Origin: JBEIDK01 sp040383485
GTDB taxonomy: Bacteria > Bacteroidota > Bacteroidia > UBA4408
Reading direction: 5' to 3'
DNA: 10,382 bases
Assembly: GCA_040383485.1 (NCBI GenBank)
Contig: JBEIDK010000119.1
Location: 1-10,382 of the forward strand
Part shown: positions 1-7,395 of the stretch, in pieces
Layout of the letters: each line of letters starts with the position of its first letter
Position numbering within the stretch: the first letter of the stretch is position 1
The notes under the pieces: model-generated
The model's input: only the letters and a program-made list of their open reading frames with translations
What the model was told of the DNA's origin: nothing
Database searches by the model: none
Program-made: the position numbers and the translations under genes

Positions 1-129
1 AAAGACATTGACGCAATTAAAGCCGTAATTACTGGAAAGTATAATGTTGACGATGCTACTTTTGAAAAAGATTATTTCGATTTCTTAAATATGTTGCAGA
101 GTTATCAATTAACAGAACATAATGCATAA
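1..129 (+). CDS. PqqD-like small protein, C-terminal fragment
   Basis: Frame 1 is open from the first base to TAA at 127-129 and gives the last 42 residues of a protein whose start lies outside the window. The pattern (I-x-x-I-K-x-V-I, then K-Y-N-V-D, then acidic residues, then F-D-F-L-N-M-L near the end) resembles the C-terminal helices of PqqD-family proteins, where a short winged-helix domain ends in a 'dv..FL..L...gL' helix. PqqD-type domains usually act as recognition elements that present a peptide to a modifying enzyme. Its stop lies inside the start of the ATP-grasp gene (8-bp overlap), so the two are probably translationally coupled. The family call rests on only 42 residues and is tentative; that a real coding sequence ends here is much surer. 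Confidence 0.6.
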   Translation, partial: KDIDAIKAVITGKYNVDDATFEKDYFDFLNMLQSYQLTEHNA

Positions 130-1171
130 GCAGAAATTAACAATAGGTATTACAGGACTTAATAATATTGATAGTCCTGGACCAGGAATCCCAGTTATAC
201 GCGCATTACGAGACAGTACTCGTTTTGACGTTCGTATTATTGGTTTAAGTTATGAAACACTCGAACCTGGTTTATACATGCATGATTTGGTTGACAAATC
301 ATATCAAATCCCTTTTCCTGGTGCCGGTGTAGCAGCCTTACATGAGCGTTTAAGATACATTCATTCAGTTGAACATCTTGATGTTATTATTCCAAACTTT
401 GATGCTGAACTTAATAACTTCATCAAATTAGAGCCAACACTGAAAAACGAAATGGGTATAAAGATGTTTTTGCCTACCATAGAACAGTTCGAAGAAAGGC
501 ACAAAACGAATTTAATGGAATTTGGAAAACGTTGTGGAGTAAGTGTTCCTTATTCTAGAATGATTTTTACTACCACTGAAATACCTTCTATTAAAAATGA
601 TTTCACTTATCCAGTAATTGTAAAAGGAAAGTATTACGATGCCGCTGTTGCTTATAATCCTGAACAAGTGGCGCAACATTTTAATAAGTTGAGCGCTAAG
701 TGGGGATTGCCAATAATCATTCAACAATTTGTTTTTGGTAGTGAGGTAAACATTACTGCAATAGGCGATGGTAAAGGAAATATGGTAGGTGCAGTACCAA
801 TGCGTAAACAATATATTACTGATAAAGGAAAAGCCTGGGCTGGCATTAGTTTGGATGACGAAAAATTGTTAGATGCTGCCGAAAAGGTTATCAGAACAAG
901 CAAATGGAGAGGAGGGTTAGAACTTGAATATATTAAAAGTGCAGAAGGTGAATATTATCTATTAGAAATAAATCCGCGTTTCCCAGCATGGGTTTATCTT
1001 GCAGTGGGTTGCGGACAGAATCATCCTGAAAGTCTTGTTCGTTTAGCTCTTGGAGAGGAAGTAGAACCGCAGAAAGAATATGAAAGAGGTAAAATGTTTG
1101 TGCGCTACAGTTATGATTTAATAGTTGACTTAAAAGACTTTGAGAAAATATCTACACTAGGAGAACTGTAG
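122..1171 (+). CDS. ATP-grasp ligase
   Basis: A 349-residue ATP-grasp protein of the carbamoyl-phosphate-synthase-like type. These enzymes use ATP to make an acyl phosphate and join it to an amine or other nucleophile. The N-terminal ~110 residues look like the Rossmann-like pre-ATP-grasp domain (I-G-I-T-G-L near the start, then V-I-I-P-N-F-D around 88-94). The nucleotide-binding lysine is probably K168 in P-V-I-V-K-G-K, followed by an I-I-I-Q-Q-F-V strand-hinge. The metal-binding signature is L-E-I-N-P-R-F with E282 and N284. The ATG at 122 overlaps the PqqD-like gene and is the only sensible start. No signal peptide is visible, so it is likely cytoplasmic. With the PLP decarboxylase 100 bp downstream it recalls pairs such as BtrJ/BtrK of butirosin synthesis, where an ATP-grasp enzyme loads an amino acid that a PLP enzyme decarboxylates; that parallel is inference. 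Substrate unknown. Confidence 0.85.
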   Translation: MHKQKLTIGITGLNNIDSPGPGIPVIRALRDSTRFDVRIIGLSYETLEPGLYMHDLVDKSYQIPFPGAGVAALHERLRYIHSVEHLDVIIPNFDAELNNFIKLEPTLKNEMGIKMFLPTIEQFEERHKTNLMEFGKRCGVSVPYSRMIFTTTEIPSIKNDFTYPVIVKGKYYDAAVAYNPEQVAQHFNKLSAKWGLPIIIQQFVFGSEVNITAIGDGKGNMVGAVPMRKQYITDKGKAWAGISLDDEKLLDAAEKVIRTSKWRGGLELEYIKSAEGEYYLLEINPRFPAWVYLAVGCGQNHPESLVRLALGEEVEPQKEYERGKMFVRYSYDLIVDLKDFEKISTLGEL

Positions 1172-1173
1172 GT

Positions 1174-1205
1174 AATTATAAATTTTAAATGATGAATTAT
1201 AAATT
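1174..1205. repeat. 11-bp direct repeat in the gap between ligase and decarboxylase genes
   Basis: AATTATAAATT occurs at 1174-1184 and again at 1195-1205, two helical turns apart centre to centre. The whole 100-bp gap (1172-1271) is extremely AT-rich, so the repeat may be chance. It could also be a regulator site or part of the promoter for the decarboxylase gene. No Bacteroidetes-type -33/-7 promoter pair was convincingly recognised here. Confidence 0.25.
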
Positions 1206-1271
1206 CAATAGTTCATAAAAAAACACCATAAACACTCTATAACTTATAATCTGTAATTAATAATATAAAAA

Positions 1272-2627
1272 ATGAAACAACCATATGAAAGACCAGTAGT
1301 TCAACGCTTGAATACTGGTATAATGAACAAATACGGTACACGTACAGAATATGCACCTTTTACGCATATTGATGGTGTTAGTGTAAAAGAAATGATATCA
1401 AAATATGGTTCGCCATGCTTCGTGATTTCTGAAGCTCAATTGCGTAAAAATTATCAAAGTGCAAACCGTGCCTTCAAAACAAGATACCCTAAAGTGCAAT
1501 TTGCATGGAGTTATAAAACAAATTATAACGATGCAGTGTGTAATGTTTTTCATCAAGAGGGTTCTTGGGCTGAAGTTGTAAGCGGCTTTGAGTACAATAA
1601 AGCTTTGCGCAATGGCGTGCCGGGTAACAAAATTATTTTCAATGGTCCTGATAAATCCCTAGAAGATATTATTTCGGCTGTAGAAAATAATTCAATGTTA
1701 CACATCGACCATTTCGATGAACTATATCAGTTGAGTGATTACCTAACCGAAAAAAATAAAAAGGCACGCGTTGCTATTCGTGTTAACATGGATACAGGCG
1801 TTTATCCAATGTGGGACAGGTTTGGATTTAACTACGAAAATGGTTCGGCATGGAATGCTATCATTAAAATACTTAGCAATCCAAATATGGATTTAATTGG
1901 CCTACATACACACATAGGTACGTTTATGTTAAGTGTAAATGCCTATTCTGTAGCTGCTGCTAAGTTGTGTGACCTTGCCATGAATATGAAAACCAAATTT
2001 GGTAAATTAGTTCAGTATATTGACATGGGAGGAGGCTTTGCAAGTTCAAATACCTTGAAAGGTTCGTATTTGCCAGGCTCAGATATTGTTCCAACTTTCG
2101 ATGATTATGCAGAAGCAATAACCTACACCATTTTGAACTCTGGTTTCAAAACAGATGAATTACCCTTATTAATATTAGAAACAGGTCGTGCAATGGTTGA
2201 CGATGCAGGTTATTTATTAGGAAGTGTTATTGCCACAAAGCGATTAGCAGATGGACGCAGGGCAACAATTATGGATTTTGGAGTTAATTTACTCTTCACG
2301 GCTTTTTGGTATGAACATAAAATTTCGCCAGCACAAGAATTTTCGCATCACAGCGAAGATATGGTTTTATATGGCCCGCTTTGCATGAACATAGATGTAA
2401 TCCGCGAAAGTGTTAACCTTCCGCTACTAAATAAAGGCGATAATGTGGTGGTGCATAAAGTTGGTGCTTACAACATGACTCAATGGATGCAGTTTATACA
2501 AATGCGCCCTAAAATTGTGATGATAGATACAAAAGGTAAAACACACATCATTAGAAATAACGAAACACTAGATACAATGCTTACCTACGAAGTTAAACCT
2601 GATTACTTAAAAGATTTTAAGTTATAA
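1272..2627 (+). CDS. PLP-dependent decarboxylase, diaminopimelate/ornithine decarboxylase-like (fold type III)
   Basis: A 451-residue enzyme with the layout of LysA-type decarboxylases. Visible motifs are the PLP-binding lysine K82 in W-S-Y-K-T-N, the barrel motif H212-T-H214-I-G, the glycine-rich phosphate loop M-G-G-G-F (253-255), E303-T-G-R306 matching the family E-P-G-R, C371 in Y-G-P-L-C-M-N-I-D, and Y400 in V-G-A-Y-N. It should decarboxylate an amino acid or amino-acid conjugate at the alpha carbon. It departs from true LysA in two ways. The usual C-E-S after the active-site cysteine is C-M-N here, so the substrate is probably not meso-diaminopimelate. There is also an N-terminal tail of ~20 residues with Y5-E-R-P8 before the domain. 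A shorter start at M18 (1323) would remove this tail, but the coding pattern supports the longer form. The partnership with the upstream ATP-grasp and PqqD-like genes suggests a dedicated pathway rather than lysine biosynthesis. Confidence 0.85.
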   Translation: MKQPYERPVVQRLNTGIMNKYGTRTEYAPFTHIDGVSVKEMISKYGSPCFVISEAQLRKNYQSANRAFKTRYPKVQFAWSYKTNYNDAVCNVFHQEGSWAEVVSGFEYNKALRNGVPGNKIIFNGPDKSLEDIISAVENNSMLHIDHFDELYQLSDYLTEKNKKARVAIRVNMDTGVYPMWDRFGFNYENGSAWNAIIKILSNPNMDLIGLHTHIGTFMLSVNAYSVAAAKLCDLAMNMKTKFGKLVQYIDMGGGFASSNTLKGSYLPGSDIVPTFDDYAEAITYTILNSGFKTDELPLLILETGRAMVDDAGYLLGSVIATKRLADGRRATIMDFGVNLLFTAFWYEHKISPAQEFSHHSEDMVLYGPLCMNIDVIRESVNLPLLNKGDNVVVHKVGAYNMTQWMQFIQMRPKIVMIDTKGKTHIIRNNETLDTMLTYEVKPDYLKDFKL

Positions 2628-2649
2628 AATTAAGTTCTGTTTCAAAAGG

Positions 2650-2682
2650 TACTCAAGTATTATTTCGAGTAAGGGTTTTTTT
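2650..2682 (+). terminator. possible weak intrinsic terminator after the decarboxylase gene
   Basis: A 5-bp stem TACTC (2650-2654) / GAGTA (2667-2671) with a 12-nt loop is followed after a few bases by a run of seven T. The stem is short and the T run is offset, so termination would be weak. Position fits, since it sits in the 112-bp gap separating the enzyme genes from the envelope gene set. Confidence 0.3.
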
Positions 2683-2739
2683 ACAACCTCTTTGAATATG
2701 TTTTATTAATATTGTTCAATAATAAAAAGTGTTTATTCA

Positions 2740-3108
2740 ATGAAAAAGATAATTTATTCAGCATTAATATTGCTTGCAATTGAAGCCTGTAAAACAACTG
2801 ATAAGGCAGTAAAAACAGAAACAGCAAAAACTGAAATTGTTTGCCCAAAAATTTTGTTAACCTATAATCAGAATATCAAATCAATTATTGATGATAATTG
2901 TGTTAGTTGTCACTCAGGCAAAAGCCCTGCACATGGCATTGATTTGGTAAGTTATGAAAAGGTAAAATTTGCAACTACAAAACCTCATTTTCTTGGTTCA
3001 ATCAATCATGAAAAAGGATTTGATAAAATGCCAGCAGGACAAGCAAAGCTTGATGATGCACTGATAAAAAAAATAAGTTGTTGGATTACCAATGGCGCAC
3101 CTCAATAA
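2740..3108 (+). CDS. small c-type-haem (CXXCH) lipoprotein
   Basis: A 122-residue exported protein. Residues 1-17 form a lipoprotein signal peptide (M-K-K, hydrophobic stretch, I-E-A-C17), so the mature protein is probably lipid-anchored at C17. A Lys/Thr/Glu-rich linker follows. A single haem-attachment motif C54-V-S-C57-H58 is preceded by N-I-K-S-I-I-D-D-N, the common entry to small cytochrome c domains. M97 in K-M-P-A-G is a good candidate for the distal axial ligand, as in the 'MP.g' loop of such proteins, and the end I-S-C-W-I-T-N-G-A-P is typical of the last helix of these domains. Two further cysteines (C35, C114) could form a disulfide. Likely role is periplasmic electron transfer or haem-based sensing; the partner is not evident. 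It lies 33 bp upstream of the urea-transporter fusion and may be cotranscribed. Confidence 0.75.
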   Translation: MKKIIYSALILLAIEACKTTDKAVKTETAKTEIVCPKILLTYNQNIKSIIDDNCVSCHSGKSPAHGIDLVSYEKVKFATTKPHFLGSINHEKGFDKMPAGQAKLDDALIKKISCWITNGAPQ

Positions 3109-3141
3109 ATTTAATCATAATTGTTGTAGGGTTTAACTTTT

Positions 3142-5349
3142 ATGAATGATGCAAGTATGAAACAAAAAATACATTTTCATTTTGATTCATTGATGAATAG
3201 CTATGCTCAGGTGTTTTTTTCTCAAAATAAAATACTTGCATTATTAATTGTTATTGTTACTTTTTTAAAACCAACAATTGGTTTAATTGGCATTACTTCA
3301 GTATTACTAGCAAATATCATTGTATATTATTTGGGGTATCAGCTAAAAACTATTCGTGAGGGAATGTATGGATTTAATGTACTATTACTTGTTGTTGCAC
3401 TTTCAAATTTATTTGCATTAAACGGTGCATTTATTGTGTTAGTATTAGTGGCAATTCTTTTAGTAACAATAGTTACAATATCTATGAATCATATTTTTGA
3501 ACGCCATCACTTACCAGCGGTAAGTATCCCGTTTTTTATATGTTTTTGGATGATAAAGCTAGCCGCCCCAGCTTTTAGCGGACTTGAAATAAATTTAGAT
3601 GAGGTTTATTGGCTTAATAGCACTTACAAAATTGGGGGCTTAGACTTAATAAAATTTTATAATTATTTTGAAGTCTTACCTATTCCATTATTTCTATTAA
3701 CTTACTTAAAAGCGTTGGGCTCAGTTTTTTTTATGCCTTATATATTTGCAGGTATTTTAATTGCAATTGGAATATTTGTGTTTTCTAGAATTGCATTCTC
3801 AATAAGTATTATCTCATATTTAATTGCTTGGAAAGGGGCATTATTATTTGGTTATAATCAAGAAAATCTTATTTATGGGCTAACAGGATCCAACATAATA
3901 TTTTGTGCCATTGGTATTGGATGTTTTTACCTAGTACCTTCGGTGGCTTCATATTTATTGGCTATTGTACTTGTTCCAATTACTTTGTTGGTTTGCAATA
4001 CTTTTGCCGCCATACTTGAACCTTGGAGCTTACCAGCGATGACGATGCCTTTTGCATTTGTTACGGTTGTAACCTTGCATGCTCTAAGAATGAGATGGGC
4101 AAGTTACTATTTGAAGTTTGTCGAAATTCAATATTATTCACCCGAAAAAGTAGTCTACAAATCGCAAAACATTGCCGAAAGGTTTAATAAATTTTATCCT
4201 ATAAAAATGCAATTACCTGTAATGGGTAAATGGAATGTCTCACAAGGATATGAAGGCAAAATAACACACAAAGGAGTTTATGATAAAGCTATTGATTTTG
4301 TTATTGCTGATGAGTTAGGTGAAAAAACTTATTCGGCTGATGGTATTAATTTAGAAGATTATTATTGTTTTGGTAAACCTGTTTTTGCTCCTGCAGCAGG
4401 ATATATAACAACCATAGAAAATAATATTGATGATAATAAAATAAGTAACGTTAACCTTGAAAAAAATTGGGGCAATAGTATTGTTATTTATCATGCCGAT
4501 AATGTTTACTCACAGTTAAGTCATCTTAAAAAAGATAGTATAAAAGTTAGTGTTGGAGACTATGTTAGGGTAGGAGAATTATTGGCATTATGCGGCAGTA
4601 GCGGACGCTCACCTGAACCACATTTGCATTATCAAATTCAAAATCAACCTCATGTTGGCGCTACAACTATAAAATATCCCTTTGCTTATTTCATGGAAAC
4701 TAAACAAGGGAAAACTTTTTTTAAGCAATTTGATATTCCTAGTGAAAACGACTTTGTTGAATCAGTACAAATTAACAAGTTACTTCAAGAAGCTTTTTAT
4801 TTTATTCCTAGTAAGAAAATTGTTTTAAAGATTAATGAAAATGACGAAATAAATAATTTACTAAGCTGGGAAGTATTTACTGATGTGTATAATAGAACCT
4901 ACATTTATTGTAGCAAAACCCAATCATATGCGTATTTCGTAAATGATGGTACTGTATTTTATTTTACCGATTTTGAAGGAGATAAAAATTCCGTTCTGTT
5001 CTATTTTTACTTAGGATTTTATAAGGTTTTATTGTCTTATCACGAAGGTTTAACAATTACCGATTCAATACCTTCTGATAACTTTAACAATAAATTTATA
5101 CAACCAATACAAGATTTTTGTGCACCATTTTTTAAGTTCATTAATGCTGATTATATAATATCATACAAAAGTATTGATGATGTTTTTAATAGTACAAAGA
5201 TTGAACTTGAAACATTGGTAAAAACATATTCAAACTCTATTATATGGCGAAGAATAGAATTTAAAATTATAATTGAAAACGGAAAAATATCAGAATTTAG
5301 TTATGAAAATTCAGATAAAATAATTCAAACAATAAAATGGTTAAATTAA
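3142..5349 (+). CDS. urea-transporter-like membrane domain fused to an M23 (LytM) peptidase domain
   Basis: A 735-residue fusion. Residues ~25-315 are very hydrophobic and carry the two-fold repeat of the urea transporter (UT) family: R72-E-G-M-Y-G-F-N79 with L-P-A-V-S-I-P-F in the first half, and L243-I-Y-G-L-T-G-S-N251 with L-P-A-M-T-M-P-F in the second. Residues ~365-505 are an M23 metallopeptidase domain: H376 and D385 (H...A-I-D-F, wider than the usual HxxxD), H461 in L-S-H-L, a V-x-V-G-D-Y-V-R-V-G-E turn, and H494-L-H496. The putative zinc ligands are kept, so endopeptidase activity on peptidoglycan cross-links is possible. Residues ~520-735 are an unassigned, aromatic-rich, probably beta-rich domain. 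The gene overlaps the next by 13 bp. A start at M6 (3157) is also possible. A dead peptidase serving as a peptidoglycan anchor, or a non-urea substrate, cannot be excluded. Confidence 0.8.
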   Translation: MNDASMKQKIHFHFDSLMNSYAQVFFSQNKILALLIVIVTFLKPTIGLIGITSVLLANIIVYYLGYQLKTIREGMYGFNVLLLVVALSNLFALNGAFIVLVLVAILLVTIVTISMNHIFERHHLPAVSIPFFICFWMIKLAAPAFSGLEINLDEVYWLNSTYKIGGLDLIKFYNYFEVLPIPLFLLTYLKALGSVFFMPYIFAGILIAIGIFVFSRIAFSISIISYLIAWKGALLFGYNQENLIYGLTGSNIIFCAIGIGCFYLVPSVASYLLAIVLVPITLLVCNTFAAILEPWSLPAMTMPFAFVTVVTLHALRMRWASYYLKFVEIQYYSPEKVVYKSQNIAERFNKFYPIKMQLPVMGKWNVSQGYEGKITHKGVYDKAIDFVIADELGEKTYSADGINLEDYYCFGKPVFAPAAGYITTIENNIDDNKISNVNLEKNWGNSIVIYHADNVYSQLSHLKKDSIKVSVGDYVRVGELLALCGSSGRSPEPHLHYQIQNQPHVGATTIKYPFAYFMETKQGKTFFKQFDIPSENDFVESVQINKLLQEAFYFIPSKKIVLKINENDEINNLLSWEVFTDVYNRTYIYCSKTQSYAYFVNDGTVFYFTDFEGDKNSVLFYFYLGFYKVLLSYHEGLTITDSIPSDNFNNKFIQPIQDFCAPFFKFINADYIISYKSIDDVFNSTKIELETLVKTYSNSIIWRRIEFKIIIENGKISEFSYENSDKIIQTIKWLN

Positions 5350-6749
5350 TATTGCTATTTTTTGTTATGATTTTAAATTCTGGGGCGTTTGCTCAGAACT
5401 TATCATCAATTGACTTAGAAAAAAAAGTAGTTTATTATGAGCGTTTAAATAATGAAGATAGTCTAATTTATTATTATCAAATGGCAAAAAGTAAAAATCT
5501 TATAAGTTCCAAATTACCAGTTATGGTTGGCGATTTTTATTTTAATAAAAAACAATATACAAAAGCAATTACTTATTATGAGTATGCATTAAAAAATGAC
5601 TGGTTTAATACAAACTTGCACTATAAAGCATACGTTTGTTACGGTAATTTAGGAATGACTGACCAACAAAGAAACTTAACCAATTACTTTTTAAAATCGG
5701 AACTAGAATCATATAAAATTAAAAAGTCTGGACTAGAAAATATTTCCTTTTTTAGTGGCATGCTCATTAGTAATATTTATAAGAAAACAAATAACCTAGA
5801 TTTAAACGGCAGTGGAAATACTTATGGCTCAATTGCCCGTACCGGTAATTTAAATTTTATGTATGCTTCTGTTCAGTATAAAATGAATTCCAGATTTTCT
5901 TTAATGGCTTCTTTTAACCAAAACAACATTAGTGGTAATCAGCAATTTCAATACAAAGGAGACTCTATTGGAAAAATCGAACCACCAAATCAAAAACCAA
6001 TTACTATATATTCACAAAAAGATGTATCGTTTAAATATTCTGTTAGTCAACCCATTTTATTCACTCAAGTTTCGTATATTTTAAATACAATATTTAAGTT
6101 CAAGTTGTCGTATGCATTAACTAAAACTAACTATACTTTAATTCAGTCAGACCCAAAAAATATTATTGAAAACAAATTTATAAGTAAGACTTCAAATAAT
6201 ACAGAAAGTACGCTAGGTTTTATAACTGAATATAGAAAACCAAGTTATAATATAGCGGCTCGTTTTTTTGTGATGCCGTTTTCAAACAAAAATTATATTC
6301 CTTTAATTATGAAATCCGATTCGGACCGCACCCAATTTGATTTGGCATTTACTTATTACCCTTTTCAAACTTATAAATTATCAATAAAGGCGCAGGCTTC
6401 GCTTTTGAATACACAAAACAGCTATCAAAAGTATGTTTTTAATTACGATGTTAATTGGAATGCTTACAAGAATGTTTGGTTTAACCTTTCTGTTATACAC
6501 AATAATTTAAAGAATTATATTGATATGGAAGGCGCGGTAGTTTATAATATTGATGATATTATCAAGAATAAATTAGCATTGAAATTAATTTATTATAACG
6601 GAAAAAATTTAGAGCTTAGTTTACAAGTTGGAATACTTAATAGAACAGGTGAATATTCATATATCCAAAGAGAAGGAACACCTATTTTATATAATAAAAC
6701 AAGCTATAAAAATCTACTTATTAATGGAGGTATAAAATGGAATTTTTAA
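5337..6749 (+). CDS. TPR plus outer-membrane beta-barrel protein (YaiO-like layout)
   Basis: A 470-residue exported protein. Residues 1-19 are a signal peptide ending S-G-A-F-A before Q20. Residues ~50-120 contain TPR-like helices (for example G-D-F-Y-F-N-K-K-Q-Y-T-K-A-I-T-Y-Y-E-Y-A-L and the next helix pair). From ~135 to the end the pattern alternates polar and hydrophobic residues with many aromatics and short turns. The protein ends I-K-W-N-F, and a C-terminal phenylalanine is the usual outer-membrane beta-barrel signal. N-terminal TPR followed by a barrel is the plan of YaiO-type proteins; no close match is claimed. It overlaps the transporter-peptidase gene upstream and the TPR gene downstream by 13 bp each, which argues for one transcript and linked function, perhaps as the outer-membrane end of an envelope-spanning assembly. 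Confidence 0.7.
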   Translation: MVKLILLFFVMILNSGAFAQNLSSIDLEKKVVYYERLNNEDSLIYYYQMAKSKNLISSKLPVMVGDFYFNKKQYTKAITYYEYALKNDWFNTNLHYKAYVCYGNLGMTDQQRNLTNYFLKSELESYKIKKSGLENISFFSGMLISNIYKKTNNLDLNGSGNTYGSIARTGNLNFMYASVQYKMNSRFSLMASFNQNNISGNQQFQYKGDSIGKIEPPNQKPITIYSQKDVSFKYSVSQPILFTQVSYILNTIFKFKLSYALTKTNYTLIQSDPKNIIENKFISKTSNNTESTLGFITEYRKPSYNIAARFFVMPFSNKNYIPLIMKSDSDRTQFDLAFTYYPFQTYKLSIKAQASLLNTQNSYQKYVFNYDVNWNAYKNVWFNLSVIHNNLKNYIDMEGAVVYNIDDIIKNKLALKLIYYNGKNLELSLQVGILNRTGEYSYIQREGTPILYNKTSYKNLLINGGIKWNF

Positions 6750-7357
6750 AAAAATATGGTTTTTATTTAGGCTTGTTTTTTGCAACCCTAAATATTTATG
6801 CTCAAGATACCAAGCAGTTGCAATCTGCATTTTCTCAAAGTTATATCTTTGAGAGTAATAAAAATTATACAGCAGCTATTGATGTAATTATAAAAGTACA
6901 TTCTGATAAACAGTATGTAACAGCAATGCGATTAGGGTGGTTATACTACCTATCACAAAAAAACTTAGAAAGTGCTAATTATTATCAGAAAGCCATTGAT
7001 TTAATGCCAGCAGCCATTGAACCTAAATTAGGAAAGGTTTCGCCTTTGGCAGCATTAAATAATTGGGACCAAATTATTCAACTTTATACAGATATTCTTA
7101 AAATTGAACCTAACAATGCTACTATTAATTATAGAATTGGTTTAATTTTTTACAACCGACAAAATTATGCTGCAGCAAAAAAGTATTTTGATATTTATTT
7201 AAACTTGTATCCCTTCGACTTTGACGCTGTAAGTATAAGTGCATGGACATCCTTTAGATTAGGAAAGGTTGACATTGCTCGTGCATTATTTAATAAGGCG
7301 CTACTTATATACCCAACAAATGCAGACTGCTTAGAAGGACTGAGGCTTTGCAAATGA
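6737..7357 (+). CDS. secreted TPR protein, copy 1
   Basis: A 206-residue periplasmic or exported protein with a signal peptide (residues 1-22, ending I-Y-A before Q23) and about four TPR-like helix pairs. The clearest are N-Y-Y-Q-K-A-I-D-L-M-P, the I-N-Y-R-I-G-L-I-F-Y-N-R-Q-N-Y unit and the A-R-A-L-F-N-K-A-L-L-I-Y-P unit. TPR arrays are protein-binding scaffolds. The start is fixed by the 13-bp overlap with the barrel gene and by a purine-rich GGAGG at 6726-6730. It is a clear paralogue of the next gene over its whole mature length, ending L-E-G-L-R-L-C-K against L-E-G-L-R-L-C-R. One stretch (L-G-K-V-S-P-L-A-A-L) departs from TPR pattern where the sister keeps a standard L-G-L-A-S-A-Y-Y, suggesting that this copy has diverged there. 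Confidence 0.8.
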   Translation: MEFLKKYGFYLGLFFATLNIYAQDTKQLQSAFSQSYIFESNKNYTAAIDVIIKVHSDKQYVTAMRLGWLYYLSQKNLESANYYQKAIDLMPAAIEPKLGKVSPLAALNNWDQIIQLYTDILKIEPNNATINYRIGLIFYNRQNYAAAKKYFDIYLNLYPFDFDAVSISAWTSFRLGKVDIARALFNKALLIYPTNADCLEGLRLCK

Positions 7358-7395
7358 AACAATATTAAATCAATTAACATTTAAAGGTAAATGCC

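Noticed and set aside
512..903. Minus-strand open frames of 60-99 codons opposite the ATP-grasp gene
   Set aside because: They overlap a gene with clear family motifs, have no recognisable domain and are expected by chance on the reverse strand.
2691..2720. TTTG ... TAATATTG as a Bacteroidetes -33/-7 promoter before the haem lipoprotein gene
   Set aside because: The spacing of about 12 bases is too short for the usual 17-23, and the second box is imperfect.
7195..7380. Minus-strand open frame opposite the end of TPR copy 1
   Set aside because: Shadow of a well-supported TPR coding region; no motif or start signal.
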